Below are positions 25,253 through 33,287 of a stretch of DNA of 64,000 nucleotides, piece after piece. A model generated the notes under the pieces. It was not told the DNA's origin and did no database searches. It saw only the letters and a list, made by a program, of their open reading frames with translations. The stretch is taken from assembly GCF_026339955.1 (NCBI RefSeq), contig NZ_JAPEPW010000001.1, positions 5,911,001 to 5,975,000 of the forward strand, read 5' to 3'. The stretch's first letter is position 1. Every line of letters starts with the position of its first letter. Both the position numbers and the translations under genes were made by a program. This DNA is from Streptomyces sp. NBC_01549. Lineage in GTDB: Bacteria > Actinomycetota > Actinomycetes > Streptomycetales > Streptomycetaceae.

Positions 25253-25558
25253 TCACTCCGCGTCGGGACCGTAGACCTCGACCCTGTCCGAAACTCGACG
25301 TACGTGGATGCAGTCGCCGGGGCACTCCTTCGCGGAGTCGGCGACATCCCGCAGAAGCGTCAGCGGTACGGGCGTTGTGGCGCCCGGGGCCTGCAGGAGC
25401 TCGTCCTCGGCGCTCTTCACATAGGCCAGACCGTCGATGTCCAGCTCGAAGACCTCCGGCGCGTACTGGGCGCAGATACCGTCTCCGGTACAGAGATCCT
25501 GGTCGATCCAGACTTCGAGAGCCTCGCTGTCGCTTGGGGCCTCCTGCTGCACGGTCAT
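25253..25558 (-). CDS. Ferredoxin, P450-type single-cluster
   Basis: This 101-residue acidic ferredoxin has the first motif DLCTGDGICAQYAPEVFELD (Cys-x5-Cys, with Gly where a 4Fe-4S protein has its second Cys, as in 3Fe-4S or variable-cluster ferredoxins) and a later CPGDCI near residue 80. The second Cys in CPGDC is an extra residue not needed for the cluster. Such proteins donate electrons to cytochrome P450 or other oxygenases; no P450 lies beside it, the nearest being at 57876. ATG start with AGGAG close upstream. It is divergent from arc. Confidence 0.9.
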   Translation of the reverse strand: MTVQQEAPSDSEALEVWIDQDLCTGDGICAQYAPEVFELDIDGLAYVKSAEDELLQAPGATTPVPLTLLRDVADSAKECPGDCIHVRRVSDRVEVYGPDAE

Positions 25559-25745
25559 TTCTCCTGCCGTTTCCTGCGTCGAGCGATCCGAAGACTGGGG
25601 AATCGGGCCAGCTCTGACGGGTGTTGAACACGTCGACCCTACCTCCGCCCGCTTCCCGACCGTGTTCGGTGGGTATTCCCCTGGCGTGAGGGAGAGCGCA
25701 AGGGTGAAGATCGGACACACCTCGACAGTCTTTGTGATCTAGGGG

Positions 25746-25773
25746 TTTCAATCGACACCCACCCAGGTAGGGT
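25746..25773 (+). promoter_or_regulatory. Promoter of arc
   Basis: TTTCAA (25746-25751), a 16-base spacer and TAGGGT (25768-25773) form a plausible promoter about 38 bases before the arc start, upstream of a strong GGAGGAGGTGAGG ribosome site. Confidence 0.5.
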
Positions 25774-25811
25774 CTGGAAGCGTCCAGCTCCCCTTGGAGG
25801 AGGTGAGGACC

Positions 25812-27578
25812 GTGGCAGCCCACGACGACGACATGAACCGCGGCATCCGCCCGGGACGAGGGTCCGATGACCCTGCCGGGCAGGTTGCCTACCTTGAGCA
25901 GGAGATCGCCGTCCTGCGACGCAAGCTCGCCGACTCTCCGCGGCACACGAGGATTCTCGAAGAGCGGATCGTCGAGCTGCAGACCAACCTGGCCGGCGTG
26001 TCCGCACAGAACGAGCGGCTCGCCAACACGCTCCGTGAGGCCCGCGACCAGATCGTGGCCCTCAAGGAAGAGGTCGACCGGCTGGCGCAGCCACCGGCAG
26101 GCTTCGGTGTCTTCCTCGTGGCGAACGAGGACGGCACGGCGGACATCTTCACCGGGGGCCGCAAGCTCCGGGTGAACGTCAGCCCCAGCGTGGAGCTCGA
26201 GGAGCTCAGGCGCGGCCAGGAAGTGATGCTCAACGAAGCCCTCAACGTGGTCGAGGCCATGGAGTACGAGAGCGTCGGCGACATCGTCACCCTCAAGGAG
26301 ATCCTCGAGGACGGCGAACGCGCCCTGGTGCAGGGACACACCGACGAGGAACGGGTGGTACGGCTCGCCGAGCCGCTCCTGGACGTCGTCATCCGTCCCG
26401 GCGACGCCCTGCTTCTCGAGCCCCGTTCCGGCTATGTCTACGAAGTTGTCCCCAAGAGCGAGGTCGAGGAGCTCGTCCTCGAAGAGGTGCCGGACATCGG
26501 CTACGAGCAGATCGGCGGCCTGGGAAACCAGATCGAACTGATCCGCGACGCGGTCGAGCTCCCCTACCTCTACCCCGACCTCTTCAAGGAGCACGAACTG
26601 CGGCCGCCCAAGGGTGTGCTGCTCTACGGGCCCCCCGGATGCGGTAAGACGCTCATCGCCAAGGCGGTCGCCAACTCGCTGGCCAAGAAGGTCGCCGAGG
26701 TCACCGGCCAGGCCACCGGAAAGAGCTTCTTCCTGAACATCAAGGGCCCCGAGCTCCTGAACAAGTACGTCGGCGAGACCGAGCGGCAGATCCGCCTCGT
26801 CTTCCAGCGTGCTCGTGAGAAGGCCAGCGAGGGCACCCCCGTCATCGTCTTCTTCGACGAGATGGAGTCCCTCTTCCGCACCCGTGGATCGGGCGTCAGC
26901 TCGGACGTGGAGAACACCATCGTCCCCCAGCTGCTCGCCGAGATCGACGGCGTGGAAGGCCTGGAGAACGTGGTCGTGATCGGCGCCTCGAACCGCGAGG
27001 ACATGATCGACCCCGCGATCCTGCGCCCCGGACGACTCGATGTGAAGATCAAGATCGAGCGCCCGGACGCCGAGGCCGCCAAGGACATCTTCGCCAAGTA
27101 CCTCACACAACGCCTCCCGCTGCACTCCGACGACCTCGGTGAGCACGGCGGGGACCGGGCGGCCACCGTCCACGGCATGATCCAGACCGCCGTGGAGCAG
27201 ATGTACGCCGAGTCCGAGGAAAACCGCTTCCTTGAGGTCACCTACGCCAACGGCGACAAGGAAGTCCTGTACTTCAAGGACTTCAACTCCGGCGCCATGA
27301 TCGAGAACATCGTCGGCCGCGCCAAGAAGGCAGCGATCAAGGCCTTCCTCGAGCAGAACCAGAAGGGCCTTCGGGTCTCCCACCTCCTCCAGGCGTGCGT
27401 GGATGAGTTCAAGGAGAACGAGGACCTGCCGAACACCACGAACCCGGACGACTGGGCCCGAATCTCCGGAAAGAAGGGCGAACGGATCGTTTACATCCGT
27501 ACGCTCGTCACCGGAAAGCAGGGTGCGGACACCGGACGCTCCATCGACACGGTGGCGAACACCGGGCAGTACCTGTAA
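25812..27578 (+). CDS. arc: Proteasome-associated AAA ATPase ARC (Mpa)
   Basis: This is the 588-residue hexameric ATPase that binds Pup-tagged proteins, unfolds them and feeds the 20S proteasome. An N-terminal coiled coil (residues about 20-80, AYLEQEIAVLRRKL and on) binds Pup. OB-fold domains follow, then the AAA module with Walker A LLYGPPGCGKTL, Walker B VIVFFDEMESLF and sensor/arginine segment GASNREDMIDPAILRPGRLD. The C-terminus ends GQYL, the motif docking into the 20S alpha ring. GTG start with a strong ribosome site. A terminator separates it from dop. Confidence 0.97.
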   Translation: MAAHDDDMNRGIRPGRGSDDPAGQVAYLEQEIAVLRRKLADSPRHTRILEERIVELQTNLAGVSAQNERLANTLREARDQIVALKEEVDRLAQPPAGFGVFLVANEDGTADIFTGGRKLRVNVSPSVELEELRRGQEVMLNEALNVVEAMEYESVGDIVTLKEILEDGERALVQGHTDEERVVRLAEPLLDVVIRPGDALLLEPRSGYVYEVVPKSEVEELVLEEVPDIGYEQIGGLGNQIELIRDAVELPYLYPDLFKEHELRPPKGVLLYGPPGCGKTLIAKAVANSLAKKVAEVTGQATGKSFFLNIKGPELLNKYVGETERQIRLVFQRAREKASEGTPVIVFFDEMESLFRTRGSGVSSDVENTIVPQLLAEIDGVEGLENVVVIGASNREDMIDPAILRPGRLDVKIKIERPDAEAAKDIFAKYLTQRLPLHSDDLGEHGGDRAATVHGMIQTAVEQMYAESEENRFLEVTYANGDKEVLYFKDFNSGAMIENIVGRAKKAAIKAFLEQNQKGLRVSHLLQACVDEFKENEDLPNTTNPDDWARISGKKGERIVYIRTLVTGKQGADTGRSIDTVANTGQYL

Positions 27579-27587
27579 AAGACAGGG

Positions 27588-27622
27588 CGGCTGCGGGTGC
27601 CCTCCACGGGTACCCGCAGCCG
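27588..27622. terminator. Terminator after arc
   Basis: A perfect 11-bp stem CGGCTGCGGGT/ACCCGCAGCCG begins 10 bases past the arc stop, with further pairing possible in the loop. It implies that dop has its own promoter; TAGGCT near 27692 could be its -10 box. Confidence 0.85.
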
Positions 27623-27811
27623 ACTGCTTTCCGGGGCACGGCGGAGCGGAGCAATGACGCAAATGATCTCCCCACCAGCGCAGAGGCGTTCTAGGCTCTT
27701 TCGTACCGCCGAGTCGCGCGTTGCGGGGACGGGCACCGCACACGCACCGGAGCACCAGCGGTACTTGAGCAGCGCCCCCGACCGAGGGCGCCGCCGGGCA
27801 AGGAGGGCCGC

Positions 27812-29323
27812 ATGACCGTACGGCGAGTAATGGGCATCGAGACGGAGTACGGGATCTCCGTTCCCGGCCACCCCAACGCCAATGCCATGCTCACCTCATC
27901 CCAGATCGTCAACGCGTACGCGGCGGCGATGCACCGGGCGCGCCGCGCCCGCTGGGACTTCGAGGAGGAGAACCCGCTGCGGGACGCGCGAGGCTTCGAC
28001 CTCGCCCGCGAGGCCGCCGACTCCAGCCAGCTCACCGACGAGGACATCGGCCTGGCCAATGTCATCCTCACCAATGGCGCACGGCTGTACGTGGACCACG
28101 CGCACCCGGAGTACAGCGCTCCCGAGGTCACCAACCCGTGGGACGCCGTCCTGTGGGACAAGGCCGGCGAGCGCATCATGGCGGAGGCCGCGGAGCGCGC
28201 GGCCCAGCTCCCCGGCGCCCAGCCGATCCACCTCTACAAGAACAACACCGACAACAAGGGTGCCTCGTACGGCACGCACGAGAACTACCTGATGAAGCGG
28301 GAGACCCCCTTCTCGGACATCGTGCGCCACCTCACGCCGTTCTTCGTCTCACGCCAGGTCGTCACCGGAGCGGGCCGCGTCGGTATCGGCCAGGACGGGC
28401 ACGAGCACGGCTTCCAGCTCAGCCAGCGCGCGGACTACTTCGAGGTCGAGGTGGGCCTCGAGACCACCCTCAAGCGCCCCATCATCAACACCCGCGACGA
28501 GCCACACGCGGACGCCGAGAAGTACCGCAGGCTGCACGTGATCATCGGTGACGCGAACCTGTCGGAGATCTCGACCTATCTCAAGCTGGGCACGACCGCC
28601 CTGGTCCTGTCCATGATCGAGGACGGCTTCATCGCCGTCGATCTGGCCGTCGACCAGCCGGTGCGCACGCTGCACCAGGTCTCGCACGACCCCATGCTGA
28701 AGCGGCTCGTCACGCTGCGCAGCGGACGCACGCTGACCGCCGTGCAGCTTCAGATGGAGTACTTCGAGCTGTCGCGCAAATACGTGGAGGAACGGTTCGG
28801 GGCGGACGCCGACGACCAGACCAAGGACGTCCTGGCCCGCTGGGAAGACACTCTGAACCGGCTGGAGAACGACCCGATGAGCCTCTCCGGGGAGCTCGAC
28901 TGGGTCGCCAAGCGGGAGCTCATGGAGGGCTACCGGCGCCGTGACAACCTCGACTGGGACGCGGCACGGCTGCACCTGGTCGACCTCCAGTACGCCGACG
29001 TACGAGCCGAGAAGGGCCTGTACAACCGTCTGGCGGCGCGCGGCAAGATGAAGCGCCTCCTGGACGAGCGGGACGTCGAGCGGGCCCGTACGAAGCCGCC
29101 GGAGGACACCCGCGCGTACTTCCGCGGGCGCTGTCTGGAGCAGTACGCGGACGACGTGGCGGCGGCCTCCTGGGACTCGGTGATCTTCGACCTGCCGGGC
29201 CGCGACTCGCTCCAGCGCGTCCCAACCCTGGAGCCGCTTCGCGGAACGCGTAATCACGTCAAGGAGCTCCTCGACCGCTGTCGCACGGCGGAAGACCTGG
29301 TCAGGGTCCTGTCAGGCGGCTGA
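27812..29323 (+). CDS. dop: Deamidase/depupylase of Pup
   Basis: This 503-residue protein is a carboxylate-amine ligase (glutamine synthetase-like) homologous to PafA (34557-35918). Shared blocks are MGIETEYGIS at the N-terminus, LYKNNTDNKGASYGTHENYL, and RPIINTRDEPHADAEKYRRL near residue 225. Dop removes Pup from substrates and deamidates Pup that ends in Gln. The Pup encoded next door already ends in Glu, so depupylation should be its main task here. A GGAGGG ribosome site precedes the ATG. It lies upstream of pup. Confidence 0.96.
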   Translation: MTVRRVMGIETEYGISVPGHPNANAMLTSSQIVNAYAAAMHRARRARWDFEEENPLRDARGFDLAREAADSSQLTDEDIGLANVILTNGARLYVDHAHPEYSAPEVTNPWDAVLWDKAGERIMAEAAERAAQLPGAQPIHLYKNNTDNKGASYGTHENYLMKRETPFSDIVRHLTPFFVSRQVVTGAGRVGIGQDGHEHGFQLSQRADYFEVEVGLETTLKRPIINTRDEPHADAEKYRRLHVIIGDANLSEISTYLKLGTTALVLSMIEDGFIAVDLAVDQPVRTLHQVSHDPMLKRLVTLRSGRTLTAVQLQMEYFELSRKYVEERFGADADDQTKDVLARWEDTLNRLENDPMSLSGELDWVAKRELMEGYRRRDNLDWDAARLHLVDLQYADVRAEKGLYNRLAARGKMKRLLDERDVERARTKPPEDTRAYFRGRCLEQYADDVAAASWDSVIFDLPGRDSLQRVPTLEPLRGTRNHVKELLDRCRTAEDLVRVLSGG

Positions 29324-29377
29324 CCGGGCCGTCAGGGGCCTCGGAGCCCGGGCGGCACAACGGGGTGGAAAGACGCG

Positions 29378-29411
29378 ACGTCCGGGAATCATCGAGGTGG
29401 CTCCCGGACGT
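29378..29411. terminator. Hairpin between dop and pup
   Basis: A perfect 10-bp stem ACGTCCGGGA/TCCCGGACGT with a 14-base loop lies 55 bases after dop and is followed by the presumed pup promoter. Confidence 0.65.
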
Positions 29412-29431
29412 TGTGGCAACTGCGGGGCCGA

Positions 29432-29453
29432 TGTCGGACCCTGCTTGTAGGGT
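29432..29453 (+). promoter_or_regulatory. Candidate pup promoter
   Basis: TAGGGT (29448-29453) can serve as a -10 box about 36 bases before pup. Ten bases before it is TGTCGG (29432-29437). The combination TGTCRG-N10-TAnnnT partly matches the LexA-independent DNA-damage promoter layout of mycobacteria and Streptomyces, though the flanking T and TG are not kept. Confidence 0.35.
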
Positions 29454-29489
29454 CTGATCAAGAACGTCGAACCGAGCGGGGTGAGGGTT

Positions 29490-29708
29490 ATGGCGACCAA
29501 GGACACCGGCGGCGGACAGCAGAAGGCGACGCGTTCCACCGAGGAGGTCGAGGAGACGGCGCAAGACGCGCAGGTCTCCGAGGACCTCAAGGAACGCCAG
29601 GAGAAGCTGTCGGACGACGTCGACTCCGTACTGGACGAGATCGACGATGTCCTCGAGGAGAATGCGGAGGACTTCGTGCGAAGTTTCGTTCAGAAGGGTG
29701 GCGAGTAG
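29490..29708 (+). CDS. pup: Prokaryotic ubiquitin-like protein Pup
   Basis: This 72-residue, very acidic, intrinsically disordered tag is attached by PafA to substrate lysines. The N-terminal half is Gln/Thr/Glu-rich. The ARC-binding helix region is LKERQEKLSDDVDSVLDEID (residues about 32-51), and the C-terminus is FVRSFVQKGGE. It ends Gly-Gly-Glu, so it needs no deamidation before ligation. ATG start with GTGAGGG upstream. First gene of the pup-endonuclease-prcB-prcA run. Confidence 0.97.
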   Translation: MATKDTGGGQQKATRSTEEVEETAQDAQVSEDLKERQEKLSDDVDSVLDEIDDVLEENAEDFVRSFVQKGGE

Positions 29709-29750
29709 GCCGCTTTCCCTTCGAATCGAAGGTTCAGTATGGGGGCGTGA

Positions 29751-30335
29751 GTGTCAGAGGAGCTGGGCGCGAAGCGCTGCTCGCGGTGTAAGGAAGTCAA
29801 ACCGCGAGCAGCGTTCGCGAGTAACAAAGCGGCCCGTGATGGACTGCAGGCCTATTGCCGGGAATGCTGGGCCGAGTATCACCAAGCTCGGCAGCTGTCC
29901 AAGGGCAGGAATGTCCGGCCGAGGGTGAAGGTGCCCGAAGGTCACAAGTTCTGCCGAGCATGCGGGGAGATCAAGCCCCATAACGAGTGGCATCGCAACG
30001 CGACTGCCTCCGACGGCCCGTCGACGAGCTGCAGGGCAGCCAAGGGACGGGCAGGCCACCTCAAGCGCCACTACGGCATGACCGAAGCCGAGCGCGACGA
30101 GATGGTCGCCTCTCAAATGGGGCTCTGCGTGATCTGTTTGAAAGCTCCTGCCGTTCATGTGGATCACTGCCACGAGACGGGTAGGGTCCGTGGCGTACTG
30201 TGCTTCAACTGCAATTCGGCCATCGGCAAGTTGGGAGATGATCCCGACGCTGTTCGTCGGGCTGCCGCCTACTTGGAAGGATCCCCGTGGAAGCCAACAC
30301 TCGTAGCACCGGGCGTCTACCGGCTGCCTTCCTGA
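29751..30335 (+). CDS. HNH endonuclease VII-like protein inside the proteasome operon
   Basis: This is a 194-residue protein. An N-terminal zinc-ribbon repeat, CSRCKEVKP...YCRECW (residues 10-40), is followed by a second copy, FCRACGEIKP...SCRAAK, that lacks its last Cys. The C-terminal half is a recombination endonuclease VII-type HNH domain: GLCVICLKAP, VHVDHCHETGRVRGVLCFNC (catalytic His and zinc cysteines). It probably cuts DNA, perhaps branched. Codons such as AAA, GAA, CGA and AGT are far commoner than in neighbours, suggesting acquisition. Its 3' end overlaps prcB by 49 bases in another frame. The GTG start lacks a strong ribosome site, so the exact start is uncertain. Confidence 0.85.
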   Translation: MSEELGAKRCSRCKEVKPRAAFASNKAARDGLQAYCRECWAEYHQARQLSKGRNVRPRVKVPEGHKFCRACGEIKPHNEWHRNATASDGPSTSCRAAKGRAGHLKRHYGMTEAERDEMVASQMGLCVICLKAPAVHVDHCHETGRVRGVLCFNCNSAIGKLGDDPDAVRRAAAYLEGSPWKPTLVAPGVYRLPS

Positions 30336-31132
30336 CGCCCGGGTCGTCGTCCTTCATGGACTTCCTGTCCGAGCACCAGCCGGAGATGCTGCCGGGCAAG
30401 CGGCAGCTACCGCCCGTCCAAGGCGTGATCGAGGCCCCGCACGGCACGACCATCGTCGCCACCACGTTCCCCGGCGGAGTGGTCCTCGCCGGCGACCGCC
30501 GGGCCACCATGGGCAACATGATCGCCCAGCGCGACATCGAGAAGGTCTTCCCGGCCGACGAGTACTCGGCGGTGGGCATCGCCGGTACGGCCGGTCTGGC
30601 CGTCGAGATGGTCAAGCTGTTCCAGCTGGAGCTGGAGCACTTCGAGAAGGTGGAGGGCACCACGCTCTCCCTGGAGGGCAAGGCGAACCGGCTCTCCACC
30701 ATGATCCGTTCCAACCTCGGCATGGCCATGCAGGGCCTCGCCGTGGTGCCTCTCTTCGCGGGTTACGACGTGGACCGCGAGAAGGGCCGTATCTTCTCCT
30801 ACGACGTCACGGGCGGCCGCTCCGAGGAGCAGGGCTACGCCTCCACCGGCTCCGGCTCGATCTTCGCGCGCGGCGCCATGAAGAAGCTCTACCGCGACGA
30901 CCTGACCGAAGAGCAGGCCACGACCCTGGTCATCCAGGCGCTGTACGACGCGGCCGACGACGACTCGGCGACCGGTGGTCCCGACGTCGCCCGCCGGATC
31001 TACCCGATCGTCACCGTGATCACCGAGGACGGCTTCCGCAGGCTCACCGACGACGAGTCCTCCGAGATCGCCCGCGCGATCCTGGAGCGGCGTCTGGTGC
31101 AGCCGGACGGTCCGCGGGCCGCGCTGCTCTGA
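30287..31132 (+). CDS. prcB: 20S proteasome beta subunit
   Basis: This 281-residue subunit forms the catalytic rings. A propeptide of 53 residues ends in EAPHG; cleavage exposes Thr54 (TTIVATTFPGGVVLAGDRRAT), the nucleophile, with the conserved Asp and Lys-type residues in the following segment. GTG start lying inside the preceding endonuclease gene, which suggests translational coupling. prcA follows after 58 bases. The match to S. coelicolor PrcB, from memory, is close over the whole length. Confidence 0.97.
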   Translation: MEANTRSTGRLPAAFLTPGSSSFMDFLSEHQPEMLPGKRQLPPVQGVIEAPHGTTIVATTFPGGVVLAGDRRATMGNMIAQRDIEKVFPADEYSAVGIAGTAGLAVEMVKLFQLELEHFEKVEGTTLSLEGKANRLSTMIRSNLGMAMQGLAVVPLFAGYDVDREKGRIFSYDVTGGRSEEQGYASTGSGSIFARGAMKKLYRDDLTEEQATTLVIQALYDAADDDSATGGPDVARRIYPIVTVITEDGFRRLTDDESSEIARAILERRLVQPDGPRAALL

Positions 31133-31190
31133 GCCCGGCTCTTTTTGCCAAGGTGATCCAGTGACTTCGACAGAAAGGGACGGATAACCG

Positions 31191-31937
31191 GTGTCGACGC
31201 CGTTCTATGTCTCACCCCAGCAGGCCATGGCCGACCGGGCGGAGTACGCCCGTAAGGGCATCGCCCGCGGTCGCAGCCTCGTTGTGCTGCAGTACGCCGA
31301 CGGCATTGTGTTCGTCGGCGAGAACCCGTCCCGTGCGCTGCACAAGTTCAGCGAGATCTATGACCGGATCGGTTTCGCGGCCGCCGGCAAGTACAACGAA
31401 TATGAGAATCTGCGGATCGGTGGTGTGCGCTATGCCGATCTGCGGGGTTACACCTATGACCGTGATGATGTGACCGCTCGGGGTCTGGCGAATGTGTACG
31501 CACAGACGCTGGGCACGATCTTCTCCTCGGCCGCCGAGAAGCCGTACGAGGTGGAGCTCGTCGTCGCCGAGGTGGGGGAGACCCCCGAAGGTGACCAGAT
31601 CTATCGGCTGCCGCACGACGGATCCATCGTGGATGAGCACGGGTCCGTCGCGGTGGGTGGCAATGCTGAGCAGATCAGTAGCTATCTGGACCAGCGCCAC
31701 CAGGACGGGATGTCGCTGGCGGAGGCGCTGAAGCTGGCCGTGCAGTCGCTGTCGCGGGAGCCGAACGGGGGCGAGCGGGAGATCCCCGCGGAGCGCCTGG
31801 AGGTCGCGGTCCTGGACCGTACGCGCCCGCAGCAGCGCAAGTTCAGGCGGATCGTCGGGCGCCAGCTGGACAGGCTGCTGGAGGCGGGCGGCGCGGAGAC
31901 CGCTACGGAGGCCGAGGACACCGAAGACGAGGAGTGA
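31191..31937 (+). CDS. prcA: 20S proteasome alpha subunit
   Basis: This 248-residue subunit makes the outer rings that gate the proteasome and receive the ARC C-termini. The N-terminal gate segment MSTPFYVSPQQAMADRAEYA is typical of actinobacterial alpha subunits, followed by ARGRSLVVLQYADGIVFVGEN. It has no propeptide or N-terminal Thr. The C-terminus is an acidic tail (ETATEAEDTEDEE). GTG start, with AAAGGGACGG upstream. Last gene before a long inverted repeat. Confidence 0.97.
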   Translation: MSTPFYVSPQQAMADRAEYARKGIARGRSLVVLQYADGIVFVGENPSRALHKFSEIYDRIGFAAAGKYNEYENLRIGGVRYADLRGYTYDRDDVTARGLANVYAQTLGTIFSSAAEKPYEVELVVAEVGETPEGDQIYRLPHDGSIVDEHGSVAVGGNAEQISSYLDQRHQDGMSLAEALKLAVQSLSREPNGGEREIPAERLEVAVLDRTRPQQRKFRRIVGRQLDRLLEAGGAETATEAEDTEDEE

Positions 31938-31980
31938 CCGTTCGCCTTCGCCCTGCCCGCCGGGTGCCGGTGGGTGGGGT

Positions 31981-32091
31981 GGGGCCGTGCCGGTACATCA
32001 GCCCGTCGCCGCCGGATCAGACGTTGCCCTACGGGGAGCCGTTTCCAGATCCGGACGCAAGCGACGGGCTTTGATGTACCGGCACGGCCCC
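31981..32091. repeat. Long inverted repeat (111 bases) between prcA and lacI
   Basis: The left arm 31981-32009 and right arm 32061-32091 are complementary over 29 bases except for two extra T residues in the right arm. Inside, CCGGATC (32012-32018) pairs with GATCCGG (32048-32054). It lies between convergent genes, so it could be a bidirectional terminator, but it is far longer than every other terminator here and might be a miniature mobile element relic. No target-site duplication is obvious. Confidence 0.8.
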
Positions 32092-32103
32092 TTTCATGCG
32101 TCG

Positions 32104-32130
32104 GCGGGTGCGGGTGCGGGTGCGGGTGCG
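32104..32130. repeat. Hexamer run (GCGGGT)x4
   Basis: Four copies of GCGGGT followed by GCG lie beyond the lacI stop, next to the long inverted repeat. This is a simple-sequence tract with no visible role. Confidence 0.9.
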
Positions 32131-32147
32131 TGCGTGGGGCGAGGGGT

Positions 32148-33164
32148 CTACAGGGAGCTCGGTGGGGCTGTGGAGCCTCGTACGACCAGGTGCACCGGGA
32201 TGTCGTCGGTGGGTGGGGTACGGCCGTCCAGGACCGCCAGGAGGGCTTCCATGCCGCGTTCGCCGAAGCGTTCCGCGTCCAGGCGGACGGTGGTGAGCTC
32301 TGGGTCGATGGCCTGGGCCAGGGCCAGGTCGTCCAGGCCCGTGACGGAGAGGTCCTCGGGGATGCGCAGGCCGAGGCGACAGGCCGCCTTGTAGGCGCCG
32401 GCCGCCAGTTTGTCGTCGTCGCAGACCAGGGCGGTGGGGCGGGTGCCGGGGGCGGCGAGGGCCGTTTCCGCGACGGACAGGGCGTCCTCGAAGGAGATCG
32501 GGGCGCGGACGGTGTCCAGGCGGGTGCCGGCGACCTTGGTCAGCTGTGCGGTGAGTTCGTGGGCCCGTACCTCGAAGGTCCAGGACGGGATGTCCGCCGC
32601 CAGATGGAGGAAGTGGCGGTGGCCCAGGGACAGGAGGTGCTCGGCCACCTGTCGTACGCCGTCCCTGATGTCGAGGTTGACGGTCGCCGCGCCGAGACTG
32701 CCCTCCGGGTCGCTGTCGAGCATCACCAGGGGGAGCTGGTCGCCCCGGATGGCGGTCAGGGCGTCCGCGGCCATGGAGGACGCGATGACACCGTCCAGGG
32801 CGGCCGCCGCCGAGCCGAACGGGTCGCGGGCGGGGCCGATGCCCTCGGGGGAGGGGTACAGGACCACGCCGAAGCCGTGCTCCGCCGCGACGCGGGCCGC
32901 GCCCGTGTAGACGCCCGCGAAGAACTCCGTGGTCAGCGCGGGGACCACCAGGAGGACCGTACGGGTGTGACCCAGGCGGAGGTTGCGGGCGGCCAGGTTC
33001 GGGCGGTAGCCGAGCTCCTGGGCGGCCTCGCGGACGCGTTCCGCGGTCGTCTCGGAGACCCGGCCACGCCACTTGTCGCCCAGCACCAGGGAGACCGCGG
33101 CCTGGGACACCCCGGCGACCTGGGCGACGTCACGGCTCGTCGGGCGGGTGCTACCTCGTGCCAC
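32148..33164 (-). CDS. LacI-family transcriptional regulator
   Basis: This 338-residue protein starts with a LacI-type helix-turn-helix (PTSRDVAQVAGVSQAAVSLVLG, residues about 7-28, then RVSETTAERVREAAQELGYRPN) and continues with a periplasmic-binding-like effector domain. GTG start with AAGGAG 10 bases upstream; longer readings add unconserved sequence. It is divergent from an MFS transporter gene with two near-palindromes between them, so it probably represses that gene and itself. The effector is unknown. Confidence 0.92.
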   Translation of the reverse strand: MARGSTRPTSRDVAQVAGVSQAAVSLVLGDKWRGRVSETTAERVREAAQELGYRPNLAARNLRLGHTRTVLLVVPALTTEFFAGVYTGAARVAAEHGFGVVLYPSPEGIGPARDPFGSAAAALDGVIASSMAADALTAIRGDQLPLVMLDSDPEGSLGAATVNLDIRDGVRQVAEHLLSLGHRHFLHLAADIPSWTFEVRAHELTAQLTKVAGTRLDTVRAPISFEDALSVAETALAAPGTRPTALVCDDDKLAAGAYKAACRLGLRIPEDLSVTGLDDLALAQAIDPELTTVRLDAERFGERGMEALLAVLDGRTPPTDDIPVHLVVRGSTAPPSSL

Positions 33165-33208
33165 CGGCGGCCTGCTCCTTCGTCTGGACTCGCGGACTGG
33201 GCACATGG

Positions 33209-33235
33209 TACGTATGGCAGAGGAAGTTATACGTA
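33209..33235. promoter_or_regulatory. Paired TACGTAT/ATACGTA elements between lacI and the MFS gene
   Basis: TACGTAT (33209-33215) and ATACGTA (33229-33235) are exact reverse complements, start 20 bp apart, and each centres on the palindrome TACGTA with the central CG favoured by LacI proteins. They lie 45-71 bases before lacI and 53-79 bases before the transporter. Confidence 0.55.
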
Positions 33236-33287
33236 AAACCTCGGGAGCGGGACCACGGGACGTCACGCGCTACCGGAAGGGCATGAC

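Noticed and set aside
25253..25558. Ferredoxin as the redox partner of the conservon P450
   Set aside because: The genes are over 32 kb apart with no shared control element seen; the link would be a guess.
29751..30335. Prophage remnant at the HNH gene
   Set aside because: No integrase, phage structural gene or attachment repeat is near; the gene stands alone between conserved proteasome genes.
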